NCBI GenBank assembly: GCA_036403235.1
Contig: DASWRI010000065.1
Coordinates: 79,687-143,686, forward strand
Origin: JBGTFE01 sp036403235
GTDB taxonomy: Bacteria > Acidobacteriota > Blastocatellia > Pyrinomonadales > Pyrinomonadaceae
Direction of reading: 5' to 3'
Length of the DNA: 64,000 nucleotides
The translations under genes were made by a program, and so were the position numbers. A model generated the notes under the pieces. The model saw only the letters and a list, made by a program, of their open reading frames with translations. It ran no database searches and was not told where the DNA came from. Each line of letters starts with the position of its first letter. Position 1 is the first letter of the stretch. This document shows positions 16,370-25,006 of this stretch, one piece after another.

Positions 16370-19045
16370 TTATTTCTGCGCTTTCGGCAAACTCAAAAGA
16401 TTTGCAAAAAGTCGATACGCGCCGGGAACTCCGGCGGGAAGCTGTCGGAAAAACGAGTAGGAAGTGTAAACGTATCTGCCCTTGCCGATTTCGGCGTAGA
16501 CCATTCCGCCTTTATTTTCCTGCTCGCCCGCATCGTGCGATTCGAGCAGCGCGGTGTATTTGGCGTCAAACGTCGTGAAATTATAAAGATTTCGCTCCTG
16601 AACCCAACCGCCAAAATCCGTGTCCGAAATTTTGTTCGGGAAATTAAAAACGGCGTGCGCGGGCTGCAAAATCGTAACGCGCGCGTTTTCGTCGACGACG
16701 CGCGCGACCGTTCCGGCGGTCGTTTTTTGATTGTCCGTCATACTCGCGGCGAACGGCTGCAAATTTTGCGAGACGTAACTCGGCCGCTGATACTGCGCGA
16801 TAAACGTTCCGCCGTTCGTGACAAAATCAAGAATTCGCTGATTGTTTGAAATCAAATCCTGACGAATCTGATAAGCGCGGATTCCGGCGACAATTACGTC
16901 GAAACGCGATAAATCGCCGCTCGACAAATCCGTTTCATTCAAAAGCTCGACGCTCAATCCCATCTGTCGAATCGCTTCCGGAACTTCGTCGCCGCTGCCC
17001 ATTATGTAGCCGACTTTGACCGGCGCGATTTTCAAATCCAGAACTAAAAGCTTTGTCTGCGCGCGGCTGTAAAAACGTCTGGTTTGAATGTGCGGGTAAG
17101 CAATCGTGTGCATTTCCGTGCTCGTCAGGCCTTCGCGAAAAGCGACGTTCGGGCTGATGTAATAAGTTCCCGGTTTCGTTCGCGCCGGAATCGTAAATTC
17201 GAACGGAATCGATTCTTTTTCGGCTTTGTTTTTTAAGTTTAAGATTTTCTGCGTCGGAACAACCGTCCAATCGCCGAACGAGCCGAGATTGAGACTTGCC
17301 CAGGACGGCTCAAGCGGTTTTTCGGAAAATTTGGTGACGCTCATCGTCAGACGCTGTTTCTGGTCTTTTTCGCTGTAAGGCGCGATAAGAAGTTTATGGT
17401 CGACGCTGATTGAAAGCGACGGAACAACGTCTAAATCACGACGAATCTCGCCGCGAACGTCGTCGGCGTAGCGATATTGGACGGACTGCCTAAGAACGAT
17501 TTCAGTTCCGCCGATTGCAATTTTGACGGCGGCTGAAACTACGGGCGGCTGAAACGGCAGATTTTGGTTTTCGCCGTTTTCCCAGCGATAAAGATTTTCG
17601 TCTCGCTCATTTGTCAGCCAGTAAGGCTCGGTCAGTTTTGCTGAGTCGGAAGTTTTGACATTAAAAAGCACCGTTTCGTCCGCGTTTTCGCGGCGGAAAG
17701 CATTTTGAGTTTCCGCCTGCGCAGATTGCGCTCGCACGACCTGCCAATCTTTCGGCGCGTCCAAAACGATTTCTCCGACCTTAACGTTTTCCGCGTTTGG
17801 AAAAAAAACTTTGACGGTCGTTTTGAAATCTTCGCCCGGCGCGATTGTTTCCTTATCGGATAAAGCATCGATTTGAATGCCTGCGGCAAGCCGGATTGCT
17901 TCGGAAAACTCAAAATGCTTTTGCTCTAAAGTTTTATCTGCTTCAAAAATTTTGCGAGCTGTTTCACGGCTGATATCCGAGGCGTTGCCGAGAACGGCAA
18001 TTATCGCTCTGGCCGCTGTTATTCGATTTAAGCCTTGAATTAAGTCCGGCAAAATATTTTGCGGACTATACGGCTCGTAATTTTTTAATACCAGTTCGGC
18101 CGATTTCTGAACTTCGTTTGACTTTTGGGTCAAAGGATTTCCCGCCGGAAGGACTTTCGAAATTCCTGAAATCGTCGTGTCGATGCCGTCAAAAACGCTC
18201 GTTTCCTTTTCGACTTTCGGAACTTTGCTGTCCACCAGATTTAAACCCGAAAACTGCTCGCCTTTTAATTCAAGGCGTCCTTCGCCCTGCGATTTGTGCT
18301 GGCTTCTGCCTTCCATCGCAATTTCAAAATACGAGCGTCCGAGCAGAGAATCGTACTTGCCCGTGTCGATTCGCAAAGTCGGCTGCGTCGAATCGCCGAA
18401 GCCTTGCTCGACATAGAATTTCAAAACCTGCCACGCCGCGCCCGCGTCCGTGCATTGCTTCGGGTCGGCGGCGGCTTTGACCGCCAGCGGCGCGATGTAA
18501 CCGGCGAATTGATGATGCCCGTGACCATCAGCCGGTGTTCCGGTAAAACGCGAAATGACGACCAGCGGGCGAAAAGTGCGAATCGCGCGAACCGCGTCGC
18601 ACAAGATAACTTTTTCGTCCCATTTTTCCTTTGCTTCCGAAAGGGTTTTGGAAAAACCGTAATCGAAAGCGCGCGTAAAATACTGTTCAGCACCGTCAAG
18701 CCGGCGCGCCTGCTGTAATTCTTCGGTGCGAATGACGCCGAGCGATTCAAACAATTCCGGGCCGATAATATTTTGCCCGCCGTCGCCGCGCGTCAAGGAA
18801 AGATACGCCGTCCGCGCGTTTTCGCCGCGCGCCAGGAAAGCAAGCAAACCCGAATCTTCGTCGTCCGGGTGAGCGCCGATGTGCATCACGCTCGCCGTCG
18901 TGTTCAGGCGTTTGAGAATCTGCGCCAGACCGAGCGCGCCGTAATCGTAAGTCGGCCGCGTCTGCGCCCGCGCCGGCAAATGCAAAATTAAAAATGCAAA
19001 ATTAAGAAAAAGAGCGATTGAGAATTTGAATTTTGAATTTTTCAT
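16370..19045 (-). CDS. Large secreted PIG-L family deacetylase
   Basis: 891 residues. A signal peptide is evident (FSIALFLNFAFLILHLPARA, cleavage near residue 27). The PIG-L/LmbE domain follows with the zinc motif MHIGAHPDDEDSG near residue 55 and SRFTGTPADGHGHHQFAG near 165 (the distal His ligands). The remaining ~600 residues hold beta-rich domains (an NPCBM/CARDB-like stretch near 390-650) and a C-terminal glutamine-amidotransferase-like region (FDVIVAGIRAYQ; GTFIAQYQRP). PIG-L enzymes remove N-acetyl from GlcNAc-type sugars, but its export and size argue against a BshB role despite nearby bshA. It overlaps the upstream permease by 4 bases. Confidence 0.82.
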   Translation of the reverse strand: MKNSKFKFSIALFLNFAFLILHLPARAQTRPTYDYGALGLAQILKRLNTTASVMHIGAHPDDEDSGLLAFLARGENARTAYLSLTRGDGGQNIIGPELFESLGVIRTEELQQARRLDGAEQYFTRAFDYGFSKTLSEAKEKWDEKVILCDAVRAIRTFRPLVVISRFTGTPADGHGHHQFAGYIAPLAVKAAADPKQCTDAGAAWQVLKFYVEQGFGDSTQPTLRIDTGKYDSLLGRSYFEIAMEGRSQHKSQGEGRLELKGEQFSGLNLVDSKVPKVEKETSVFDGIDTTISGISKVLPAGNPLTQKSNEVQKSAELVLKNYEPYSPQNILPDLIQGLNRITAARAIIAVLGNASDISRETARKIFEADKTLEQKHFEFSEAIRLAAGIQIDALSDKETIAPGEDFKTTVKVFFPNAENVKVGEIVLDAPKDWQVVRAQSAQAETQNAFRRENADETVLFNVKTSDSAKLTEPYWLTNERDENLYRWENGENQNLPFQPPVVSAAVKIAIGGTEIVLRQSVQYRYADDVRGEIRRDLDVVPSLSISVDHKLLIAPYSEKDQKQRLTMSVTKFSEKPLEPSWASLNLGSFGDWTVVPTQKILNLKNKAEKESIPFEFTIPARTKPGTYYISPNVAFREGLTSTEMHTIAYPHIQTRRFYSRAQTKLLVLDLKIAPVKVGYIMGSGDEVPEAIRQMGLSVELLNETDLSSGDLSRFDVIVAGIRAYQIRQDLISNNQRILDFVTNGGTFIAQYQRPSYVSQNLQPFAASMTDNQKTTAGTVARVVDENARVTILQPAHAVFNFPNKISDTDFGGWVQERNLYNFTTFDAKYTALLESHDAGEQENKGGMVYAEIGKGRYVYTSYSFFRQLPAGVPGAYRLFANLLSLPKAQK

Positions 19046-20496
19046 TTTGAGTTATCAAACGGAAATTCGCCGCGTTTATATGAGCGGACGAGATAAATTA
19101 TCAAACCGAGAACAATCAAAACGGCGGCGTATTTTATTTCCTTTTGAAAATTCGGGCGCATAAAAAGCACGTACAAAAATCCGACAATCGCAACGAGCGC
19201 CGGAATCGGATAAAGCCACATCCGAAAAGGTCTGGGAAAATCTTTGCGGGTCTGGCGCAAAATAATCAAGCCGACGATTTGCGCTAAAAATTGAACGATG
19301 AGACGAATCACGATAAGCGCGTAGATAATATCTTTTAATTTCAGAAAGCAAAAAAGCGCGCCGATTCCGCCCATTATCAAAAGCGAAACGTATGGAAAAC
19401 GATGTTTCGGGTGCAGTTTTGAAAAGATTTTAAAATAATTTCCGTCCAGAGCGGCCGCAAAAGGAATCCGCGAATAGCCGAGAAGAAGCGAAAAGACGGA
19501 CGAAAAGGCCGTCCACATAATCAGCAAAGTCGCAATCACGCCGGCCGTGTGTCCGTAAAGCCTTTCGATAAAACTCGAAATTACGTATTGCCGCACCGCT
19601 TCGTTTTCCGGTTTTGCGGTTTCGACAAATTCGCTCCATGGAATCACGCCGAGAATGGAAATATTCATCACGATATAAATCGCGGCGACAACCAAAATCG
19701 AAAAAATAATCGAGCGCGGTATCGTTTTCTCCGGCTCTTTGACTTCGCCCGCAAAAAAACAGACGTTGTAATAACCGAAATAATCATAAACCGCAACGAG
19801 CAGGGCCGAGCCCAAACCGAGAAAAAACTCCGGTTTGAGAGCAAAAGCGCCGGGCGGAAAATCAAACGCTATGTGCGGATTGAAATTCGTCACGCCGGCG
19901 AAAATTATCCAGACAATCGTCAGCATCACGCCAATCCATAAAAATTTTGAAAATTTTTCGATGACCGTGATTTTTCGATAGAGCAGAAAAACGCAGAACA
20001 AACAAACGCCGATGGCGACAAAAGTCGAATAAGCGCCGACGACGCTCGTGCTCAAATCGCCGAGCAAAGGAATTTGCAGATGAAAATCCTGCGAGAGAAA
20101 CGTTTCTTTAAGACCCGGAAAGACGTAAGTCGCGTAAAGCGCAAAGCCGACGCAGCCCGAAGCAATCGAAAGCGGCGCGCTGAACTGCAACTGCCAGATA
20201 AACAAAAACGACATCAGTCGTCCGAGCCTTCGTTTGCCGTAAATTTCCTGCAGATAATTGTAAGGCCCGCCCGATTTCGGCATCGCCGCGCCGAGCTCGG
20301 CCCAGACCAGACCGTCGCAGATGACCAGAAACGCGCCGAGAATCCAGCCGAGCATCGCCTGCGGCCCGCCCATCGCCGCGATAATCAGCGGCATCGTGAT
20401 AAACGGCCCGACGCCGATCATGTCAATCATGTTCAGCGTCGTCGCGCCCGAAACACCGACCGCGCGAATCAATTCGGGTTTTTCATCTTCGGCCAT
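19042..20496 (-). CDS. APC-family amino acid permease
   Basis: 484 residues, about twelve membrane helices. The N-terminal GVSGATTLNMIDMIGVGPFITMPL is the helix-1 substrate-binding segment of the amino acid-polyamine-cation superfamily, and AEDEKPELIRAVG is the cytoplasmic lead. AELGAAMPKSGGPYNYLQEIYG is a strong signature near residue 67. FFAGEVKEPEKTIPRSI near 250 is the conserved loop. The amino acid transported is not predictable. Its stop overlaps the start of the PIG-L gene (ATGA), and bshA is upstream on the same strand, so the three may form a unit interrupted by one hairpin. Confidence 0.88.
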   Translation of the reverse strand: MAEDEKPELIRAVGVSGATTLNMIDMIGVGPFITMPLIIAAMGGPQAMLGWILGAFLVICDGLVWAELGAAMPKSGGPYNYLQEIYGKRRLGRLMSFLFIWQLQFSAPLSIASGCVGFALYATYVFPGLKETFLSQDFHLQIPLLGDLSTSVVGAYSTFVAIGVCLFCVFLLYRKITVIEKFSKFLWIGVMLTIVWIIFAGVTNFNPHIAFDFPPGAFALKPEFFLGLGSALLVAVYDYFGYYNVCFFAGEVKEPEKTIPRSIIFSILVVAAIYIVMNISILGVIPWSEFVETAKPENEAVRQYVISSFIERLYGHTAGVIATLLIMWTAFSSVFSLLLGYSRIPFAAALDGNYFKIFSKLHPKHRFPYVSLLIMGGIGALFCFLKLKDIIYALIVIRLIVQFLAQIVGLIILRQTRKDFPRPFRMWLYPIPALVAIVGFLYVLFMRPNFQKEIKYAAVLIVLGLIIYLVRSYKRGEFPFDNSK

Positions 20497-20506
20497 AAAC
20501 TTTATT

Positions 20507-20585
20507 AGTGAAAAGTGAATAGTGAAAAGTGAAAAATTAAGGAAATATTCTTAAGTTATTCACTTTTCACTATTCATTTCTCACT
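20507..20585. repeat. Palindromic element, GTGAAAA heptamers
   Basis: The left arm is AGTGAAAAGTGAATAGTGAA plus AAGTGAA (20507-20533) and the right arm its complement (20559-20585). It lies between bshA and the permease gene on the same strand, so it may modulate read-through. Confidence 0.85.
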
Positions 20586-20589
20586 GTTT

Positions 20590-21741
20590 TTAAGCGTTCT
20601 GCATCCGCATTTTGTCGCTTTGCGCCAGAATTTTTTCGTAAAAATTTATATACTGCGGGATGATTAGCTCCGAGCCGTAGCGCGTGACGGCAGATTCGCG
20701 CGCTTTTTCGCCGAAAGCGGCGCGCATTTCTTCGTCTTTTAAAAGTTTCAACACGTCGTCGGACATTTTTTCCGTGTCGCCGATATCGCTTAAAAATCCG
20801 GTTTCGCCATCGACGACGACTTCCGGTATGCCGCCGATGCGCGTCGCGATGACGGGAACTTCGCAGGCTTCGGCTTCGAGCGCGGCAAGCCCGAAGGATT
20901 CGAGCTCGGACGGAAGCAGAAATACGTCCGCGATGCCGAGATAATCGGGAATATTCGCCTGTTTCCCGACAAATATCACGTCGTCTTTAACACCTAATTG
21001 CTCGGCGCGATAGACGCAGGCCGAGCGCTCCGGCCCGTCGCCGACCATCACGAGGCGCGCGTTTTGGCCTTTTTTCCTGACTTTCGCGAGAATTTCGACG
21101 CAATCGACGGGACGCTTGACGGCGCGGAAATTGGAAACGTGAACGAGCAGTTTTTCGCCGTTCGGCGCTAATTCGTCGCGTAGCGGCGATTCGGCTATAC
21201 GCTTGTAATGACAGCCGCAGATAAAATTCGGGATGACTTCGATTTCGTCAAAATCGAAGGTTTCAATCGTCGCTTTTTGCAGAAATTTCGAGACGGCCGT
21301 GACGCCGTCCGACTGCTGCAAGCCGTAGCGCGTAATCGGCAGGTAGCTGCGGTCGGCGCCGACGAGCGTGATGTCCGTGCCGTGCAGCGTCGTGATGACC
21401 GGAACGTAGCGTTTTTGCTTGATTGATTCGCGCGCCAGAATTGCGCTGATTGAATGCGGAATCGCGTAGTGAACGTGCAGCAAATCGAGTTTTTCCGAGC
21501 GCGCGACCGTCGCCATTTTGGTCGCCAGCGCCAAATCATACGGCTGGTGCTCGAAAAGCGGGTAGCTCATCATCTCGACTTCGTGAAAATGGACGCGCTC
21601 GTTGAGCTCGGTCAGGCGCGTCGGCAGCATCGACGAGATAAAATGAACGTTATGCCCGCGCAGTCCGAGCTCGCGCCCGAGCTCCGAGCCGACGATGCCG
21701 CTTCCGCCGTAAGTTGGATAAACCGTGATTCCGATGTTCAT
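20590..21741 (-). CDS. bshA: N-acetyl-alpha-D-glucosaminyl L-malate synthase BshA
   Basis: 383 residues. BshA transfers GlcNAc from UDP-GlcNAc to L-malate, the first step of bacillithiol synthesis. The start IGITVYPTYGGSGIVGSELGR holds the GGSG loop typical of BshA, followed by GHNVHFISSMLPTRL and VHFHEVEM. LLHVHYAIPHSISAIL, TTLHGTDITLVG and VHVSNFRAVKRPVD match the malate/UDP-GlcNAc-binding parts. The GT4 EX7E motif is ESFGLAALEAEA near residue 282. Length fits the family (~375-385). Neither bshC nor a small bshB is in the window; the neighbouring PIG-L protein is exported and oversized. Confidence 0.9.
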   Translation of the reverse strand: MNIGITVYPTYGGSGIVGSELGRELGLRGHNVHFISSMLPTRLTELNERVHFHEVEMMSYPLFEHQPYDLALATKMATVARSEKLDLLHVHYAIPHSISAILARESIKQKRYVPVITTLHGTDITLVGADRSYLPITRYGLQQSDGVTAVSKFLQKATIETFDFDEIEVIPNFICGCHYKRIAESPLRDELAPNGEKLLVHVSNFRAVKRPVDCVEILAKVRKKGQNARLVMVGDGPERSACVYRAEQLGVKDDVIFVGKQANIPDYLGIADVFLLPSELESFGLAALEAEACEVPVIATRIGGIPEVVVDGETGFLSDIGDTEKMSDDVLKLLKDEEMRAAFGEKARESAVTRYGSELIIPQYINFYEKILAQSDKMRMQNA

Positions 21742-21784
21742 AAATTAAAAGTATCGTATCACGCCGTTTTGTAAAACTTCCACT

Positions 21785-21904
21785 CTATCAGCCATAAGAA
21801 ATAAAGAAGCTTTGCCCGCGAATAAACGCGAAACGGCGCGAAAATTAATTATTTTTCTTTTTTCGTGTCCATTTGCGTTTATTCGCGGGCAAAATTATCT
21901 GATA
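21785..21904. repeat. Palindromic element, TTTGCCCGCGAATAAACGC family
   Basis: The core arms TTTGCCCGCGAATAAACGC (from 21811) and GCGTTTATTCGCGGGCAAA (to 21893) are perfect; an outer CTATCAG / CTGATAG pair (21785, 21904) extends the stem. Same arms as at 38305-38390. Confidence 0.88.
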
Positions 21905-21918
21905 GACGACAATTTAAA

Positions 21919-23286
21919 TTAATTAAAGAAAAAAGTCCGCAGACACGCGCCGAGAACGATTGTCGCCAAGCCGAAACACGTTTGATTGTTCGGAGCGGCC
22001 TGTGTCAGATTCGCGGCTTCTTTGTTTGGCGCCGGGTTTTCCTTTGTTTCGGTTATATTTTCGCTGATTTTCGTCGTTGTGCCCTTTTTTCTGACATAGT
22101 AAATGACGCCCGAGTAATCATCGGTAAAGAAAAACGAATTGGCGTCGAGCCGCATAATATCGCACGGGCGGCCGAGAACCGCATTGCCGACCAAAAATCC
22201 GTTGATAAAATCCTGCAATTTTTCGCCCTTGCGCATTATCACGATTTTGTAGCCGTGACCGACGGTTTTGTTGGACGAGCCGTGAAGCGACACGAGAAAA
22301 GCGTTTTTGAGAGCTCCGTCGGTGTCCGCATCGTCGAAATAATCAAAGCCGAGCGCCGAGCTGTGCGCCGGAAAATAAGCGTAAGAGGCGGGCACTTTGT
22401 CGCAAGATTGCAAACGAGTAGTCGGTTTTTTGATACGTCCGGTCGGAGTCGTGTCGAAAAAAACCTTGCCGTCCGCCTGGTAGCACGAAGCCCAGCCGTA
22501 ATCGGCGCCGTCTTTTAAGGCGTAAAAAGTTTCGTCCGGTTTATATAATCCGAGATGGTCTGAGCCCTGATTGGTCGCCCATAGATTTTCGCCAATCCAT
22601 TTTATTGACACGGCGTTTCGCAGGCCTCTGACGTAATGACGCAGATTTTTGCCGTCCGCGTCCATTTCCATAATTCCGGCGCGAACGTCTTCTTTTTCGT
22701 CGCACGCGTTGCAGCTCGAACCGACTGAAATGTAAAGCTTTCCGTTCGGCGAAAAAGCGATTGTTCGCGTCAGATGCCAGCCGCCGTATTTGTAGCTCAA
22801 GCCGTAATCGGGAAAAGTCGCCAAAACTTGCGGCTTTGTGTCCGAAGGTTTCGTCTCGCCGCGCGTGAATTTGCGGCGCGTCAATTTATCCGTTTCGGCC
22901 AGATAAAACCAGTCCTGACCGTCCGCGTCAGTGTAAAACTGCGCGCTGTTCGGATTTCGCAAATTTGTCAGATACGCGGTTACTTTGCCGAATTTTCCGG
23001 TTTTTTCGTTCCATCCGTCGAGAATATAAACCGTGCCTTTGGTGTTGTCCTGCAAATTGAACATATCGGTCACGAAAATTCTTCCGTCCGGCGATTTGGC
23101 GAAAAAACGGACGCGCTTTAAGTTTTCGACCGCCGGAATTATTTCGTATTCGGCGGGCAGATTGAGGTCAAACGTCTTGCCGTTTTGCAGACTGATTTTA
23201 TGCGGAACGAGCCTCGGCGACTGGGCAAAAGCGGAAAGCGAAAAGACGAGCAGGCAAACGAGCGGAAAAAGAAAGTTTTGTTTCAT
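21919..23286 (-). CDS. Secreted PQQ-dependent sugar dehydrogenase-like (sorbosone dehydrogenase family) beta-propeller
   Basis: 455 residues. A signal peptide (FLFPLVCLLVFSLSAFAQSP) places it outside the cytoplasm. VRFFAKSPDGRIFVTDM, LTRTIAFSPNGKLYISVGSSCNACDE (near residue 185) and RHYVRGLRNAVSIKWIGENLWATNQGSDHLG (near 225) are the blades and catalytic/PQQ region of the glucose/sorbosone dehydrogenase family. The tail has a Thr/Pro/Asn-rich linker and a final hydrophobic segment (CFGLATIVLGACL), which may anchor it in the membrane. The substrate sugar is unknown. Transcribed alone. Confidence 0.8.
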   Translation of the reverse strand: MKQNFLFPLVCLLVFSLSAFAQSPRLVPHKISLQNGKTFDLNLPAEYEIIPAVENLKRVRFFAKSPDGRIFVTDMFNLQDNTKGTVYILDGWNEKTGKFGKVTAYLTNLRNPNSAQFYTDADGQDWFYLAETDKLTRRKFTRGETKPSDTKPQVLATFPDYGLSYKYGGWHLTRTIAFSPNGKLYISVGSSCNACDEKEDVRAGIMEMDADGKNLRHYVRGLRNAVSIKWIGENLWATNQGSDHLGLYKPDETFYALKDGADYGWASCYQADGKVFFDTTPTGRIKKPTTRLQSCDKVPASYAYFPAHSSALGFDYFDDADTDGALKNAFLVSLHGSSNKTVGHGYKIVIMRKGEKLQDFINGFLVGNAVLGRPCDIMRLDANSFFFTDDYSGVIYYVRKKGTTTKISENITETKENPAPNKEAANLTQAAPNNQTCFGLATIVLGACLRTFFFN

Positions 23287-23374
23287 AAGTTTATAATTTC
23301 TGTGTATTTGCAGAAATTATAAACCAAATGCGAGAAAAAGTTTATTAAAAAACCAACGGGCGGCGATTATTTTT

Positions 23375-24067
23375 TTAGTAGTCCGTGACATCAATCGGCT
23401 GCGGATAGGGCTCGATAACTTCCAGCCGGCAGGGAATCGAAAATCGTTTGACGTCTTTCCTTTTCGCGTCGTCCTGAATAAACACGAAAGTTAAGCGCGC
23501 GTCGCGTTCTGCGTCCGTTTCCGACGACTCGAACGTGCTTTTCAAAGCGGCCTGCTCGCTTGCCTGTCGCAAAAGCGGGTGACCGCTGACGGCTTTGGCG
23601 GAGGTGACGCCGCCTGTTTTGTCGATTTTGATTTCGACGACGACCTCGCCCATTGCGCGAACGGCGCGCGCCGCGGCCGGATAAACCGGTTTTTCGAATT
23701 TGACGATTTTCGGGCAGAAAGCGGCGGAAGAATTCGAATCGGTTTCGACAACAAACTCGATAAAATCAGGATTTAAGCCGTTTTCCTGAATAGTTATAAA
23801 CGCGACGAATTTGCCGGAAATCGTTTGGCTGACGGTCAGCTCGTAACGCCCCGGCGCGAGTCTGACTTCAAATTCGCCGTTGATGTCGGTGAAGGCCGGA
23901 GTTTCCAGCGCATCGCTCTTAAAAACCATTCTCACCGCCGGAATCACCTCGGAGTCTTGATTTTTGACGACGCCTCGAAGCGTGTGAGAATTCGGCTGTT
24001 CCTGAGCAAAATTTGCGGCCGCAAAACAAAAAACGAGCAAAGCGAAAGCGTAGAGAAGATTTTTCAT
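23375..24067 (-). CDS. TonB-family energy-transducer-like protein with carboxypeptidase-regulatory-like domain
   Basis: 230 residues with a signal peptide (LLYAFALLVFCFAAANFAQEQ). Residues ~28-105 form a CarboxypepD_reg-like beta-sandwich (HTLRGVVKNQDSEVIPAVRMVF...FTDINGEFEVRLAPGRYELTVS). Residues ~128-200 are a TonB C-terminal domain (KPVYPAAARAVRAMGEVVVEIKIDKTGGVTSAKAVSGHPLLRQA). The combination is common in Acidobacteriota and may help substrate handling at the envelope; the role is inference. No membrane anchor or Pro-rich spacer is present, so it is not a canonical TonB. Confidence 0.82.
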   Translation of the reverse strand: MKNLLYAFALLVFCFAAANFAQEQPNSHTLRGVVKNQDSEVIPAVRMVFKSDALETPAFTDINGEFEVRLAPGRYELTVSQTISGKFVAFITIQENGLNPDFIEFVVETDSNSSAAFCPKIVKFEKPVYPAAARAVRAMGEVVVEIKIDKTGGVTSAKAVSGHPLLRQASEQAALKSTFESSETDAERDARLTFVFIQDDAKRKDVKRFSIPCRLEVIEPYPQPIDVTDY

Positions 24068-24120
24068 AAATTCGTCTCTGTGATGCGCCGAGTTCGATTT
24101 TTGGTTGTAATTCGGGAAAC

Positions 24121-24807
24121 TTAAACTTCGCTCAAAACGACGACTTCGGCGCGGTCTTTGGCTTCGTCGAGAAATCTCTGGATTTCGCCGGTGACTTTTT
24201 GCTCGGTCAGCATTTCTCTGATTTCGGAGCGTTTTTCGGTAATCGTCGGCATCAGAAGTCCCGGATTGCGGCGGCGAAATTCGGGCACAAAGACGGTTTG
24301 ATAATATTTTTCCTCGTCCTCGGGCGTGATGACGACAAACGAGCGAAAACGAAAATCGATGTATTTTTCAATCGCGACGCGCTGCGCCATCATTCGCTCA
24401 AAATTGTCGTCCTTGACCGATTCGAATCCGACCGCGCGGAGGCGCGTTTCAAATTCGGCGGTCGAGGGAAAAAGCGCCAGAACGCGTTTGATTTCGGCGT
24501 CGGTTTCGTCTCCGGTCGGCGTCGCCTGCGGCAGGCGCTGCGCTTCGAGGGCGAAAAGCCGCTGGTTGATAATAAGCTGCAAAGCGCGTTGTAAATCGTC
24601 GGAAGTCGGCGGATTGAGCGGCGCGTTCGGCTGAAGCGCCAGCTGCCAGAGCAAATCAGAATATGTAATCAGCTCGGTGCGAACGCCGTCGCCGACCGTC
24701 GCCACAGTTTTATCGACCGTTTCCTGCGCGCTCGTCTTAATTGCGAAAAAAGCCAGAAGGAATGCGGCGCAGATAAAAAGATTGTAGAGTTTTCCCGCCT
24801 TTTTCAT
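24121..24807 (-). CDS. SurA-N-like periplasmic protein without PPIase domain
   Basis: 228 residues from the ATG at 24807; the frame extends 20 residues upstream, but the signal peptide (LYNLFICAAFLLAFFAIKTSAQE) starts properly here. The rest is helical and resembles the N-terminal chaperone domain of SurA/PrsA-type foldases (TYSDLLWQLALQ; LQLIINQRLFALEAQRL; TPEDEEKYYQTVFVPEF). No parvulin domain is present. A role in outer-membrane protein folding is a plausible but weak inference. A promoter-like TTGACA-17-AAAAAT lies upstream. Confidence 0.6.
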   Translation of the reverse strand: MKKAGKLYNLFICAAFLLAFFAIKTSAQETVDKTVATVGDGVRTELITYSDLLWQLALQPNAPLNPPTSDDLQRALQLIINQRLFALEAQRLPQATPTGDETDAEIKRVLALFPSTAEFETRLRAVGFESVKDDNFERMMAQRVAIEKYIDFRFRSFVVITPEDEEKYYQTVFVPEFRRRNPGLLMPTITEKRSEIREMLTEQKVTGEIQRFLDEAKDRAEVVVLSEV

Positions 24808-24820
24808 ATTCAATATTTTG

Positions 24821-24849
24821 ATTTTTGAACTAAATGGTGAAACTGTCAA
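24821..24849 (-). promoter_or_regulatory. Putative sigma-70 promoter for the SurA-N-like gene
   Basis: Minus-strand TTGACA (24844-24849) with a 17-base spacer and AAAAAT at 24821-24826 (4 of 6 matches to TATAAT), 14 bases upstream of the start codon, so the leader would be very short. Confidence 0.45.
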
Positions 24850-24876
24850 ATTATTTTTTCTAATCATTGAAAATCG

Positions 24877-24905
24877 TTGACAAAGTGTTAAAAATCGTTT
24901 TTAAT
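24877..24905 (+). promoter_or_regulatory. Sigma-70-type promoter for the histidine kinase gene
   Basis: TTGACA at 24877-24882, a 17-base spacer and TTTAAT at 24900-24905, about 100 bases before the kinase ATG, in the divergent gap. Confidence 0.6.
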
Positions 24906-25006
24906 TAAATAGGAAGTTTTTACACTTCTCAAGCATCAGCCTAACCTGTCCTCTCAGATGACAAATTTTCTACGGAAGTTTGTCGCAAGTCATCAACAAA
25001 ACCGAG

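Noticed and set aside
23375..24067. Canonical TonB
   Set aside because: It has a cleavable-type signal and no membrane anchor or Pro-rich spacer; only the C-terminal domain is TonB-like.
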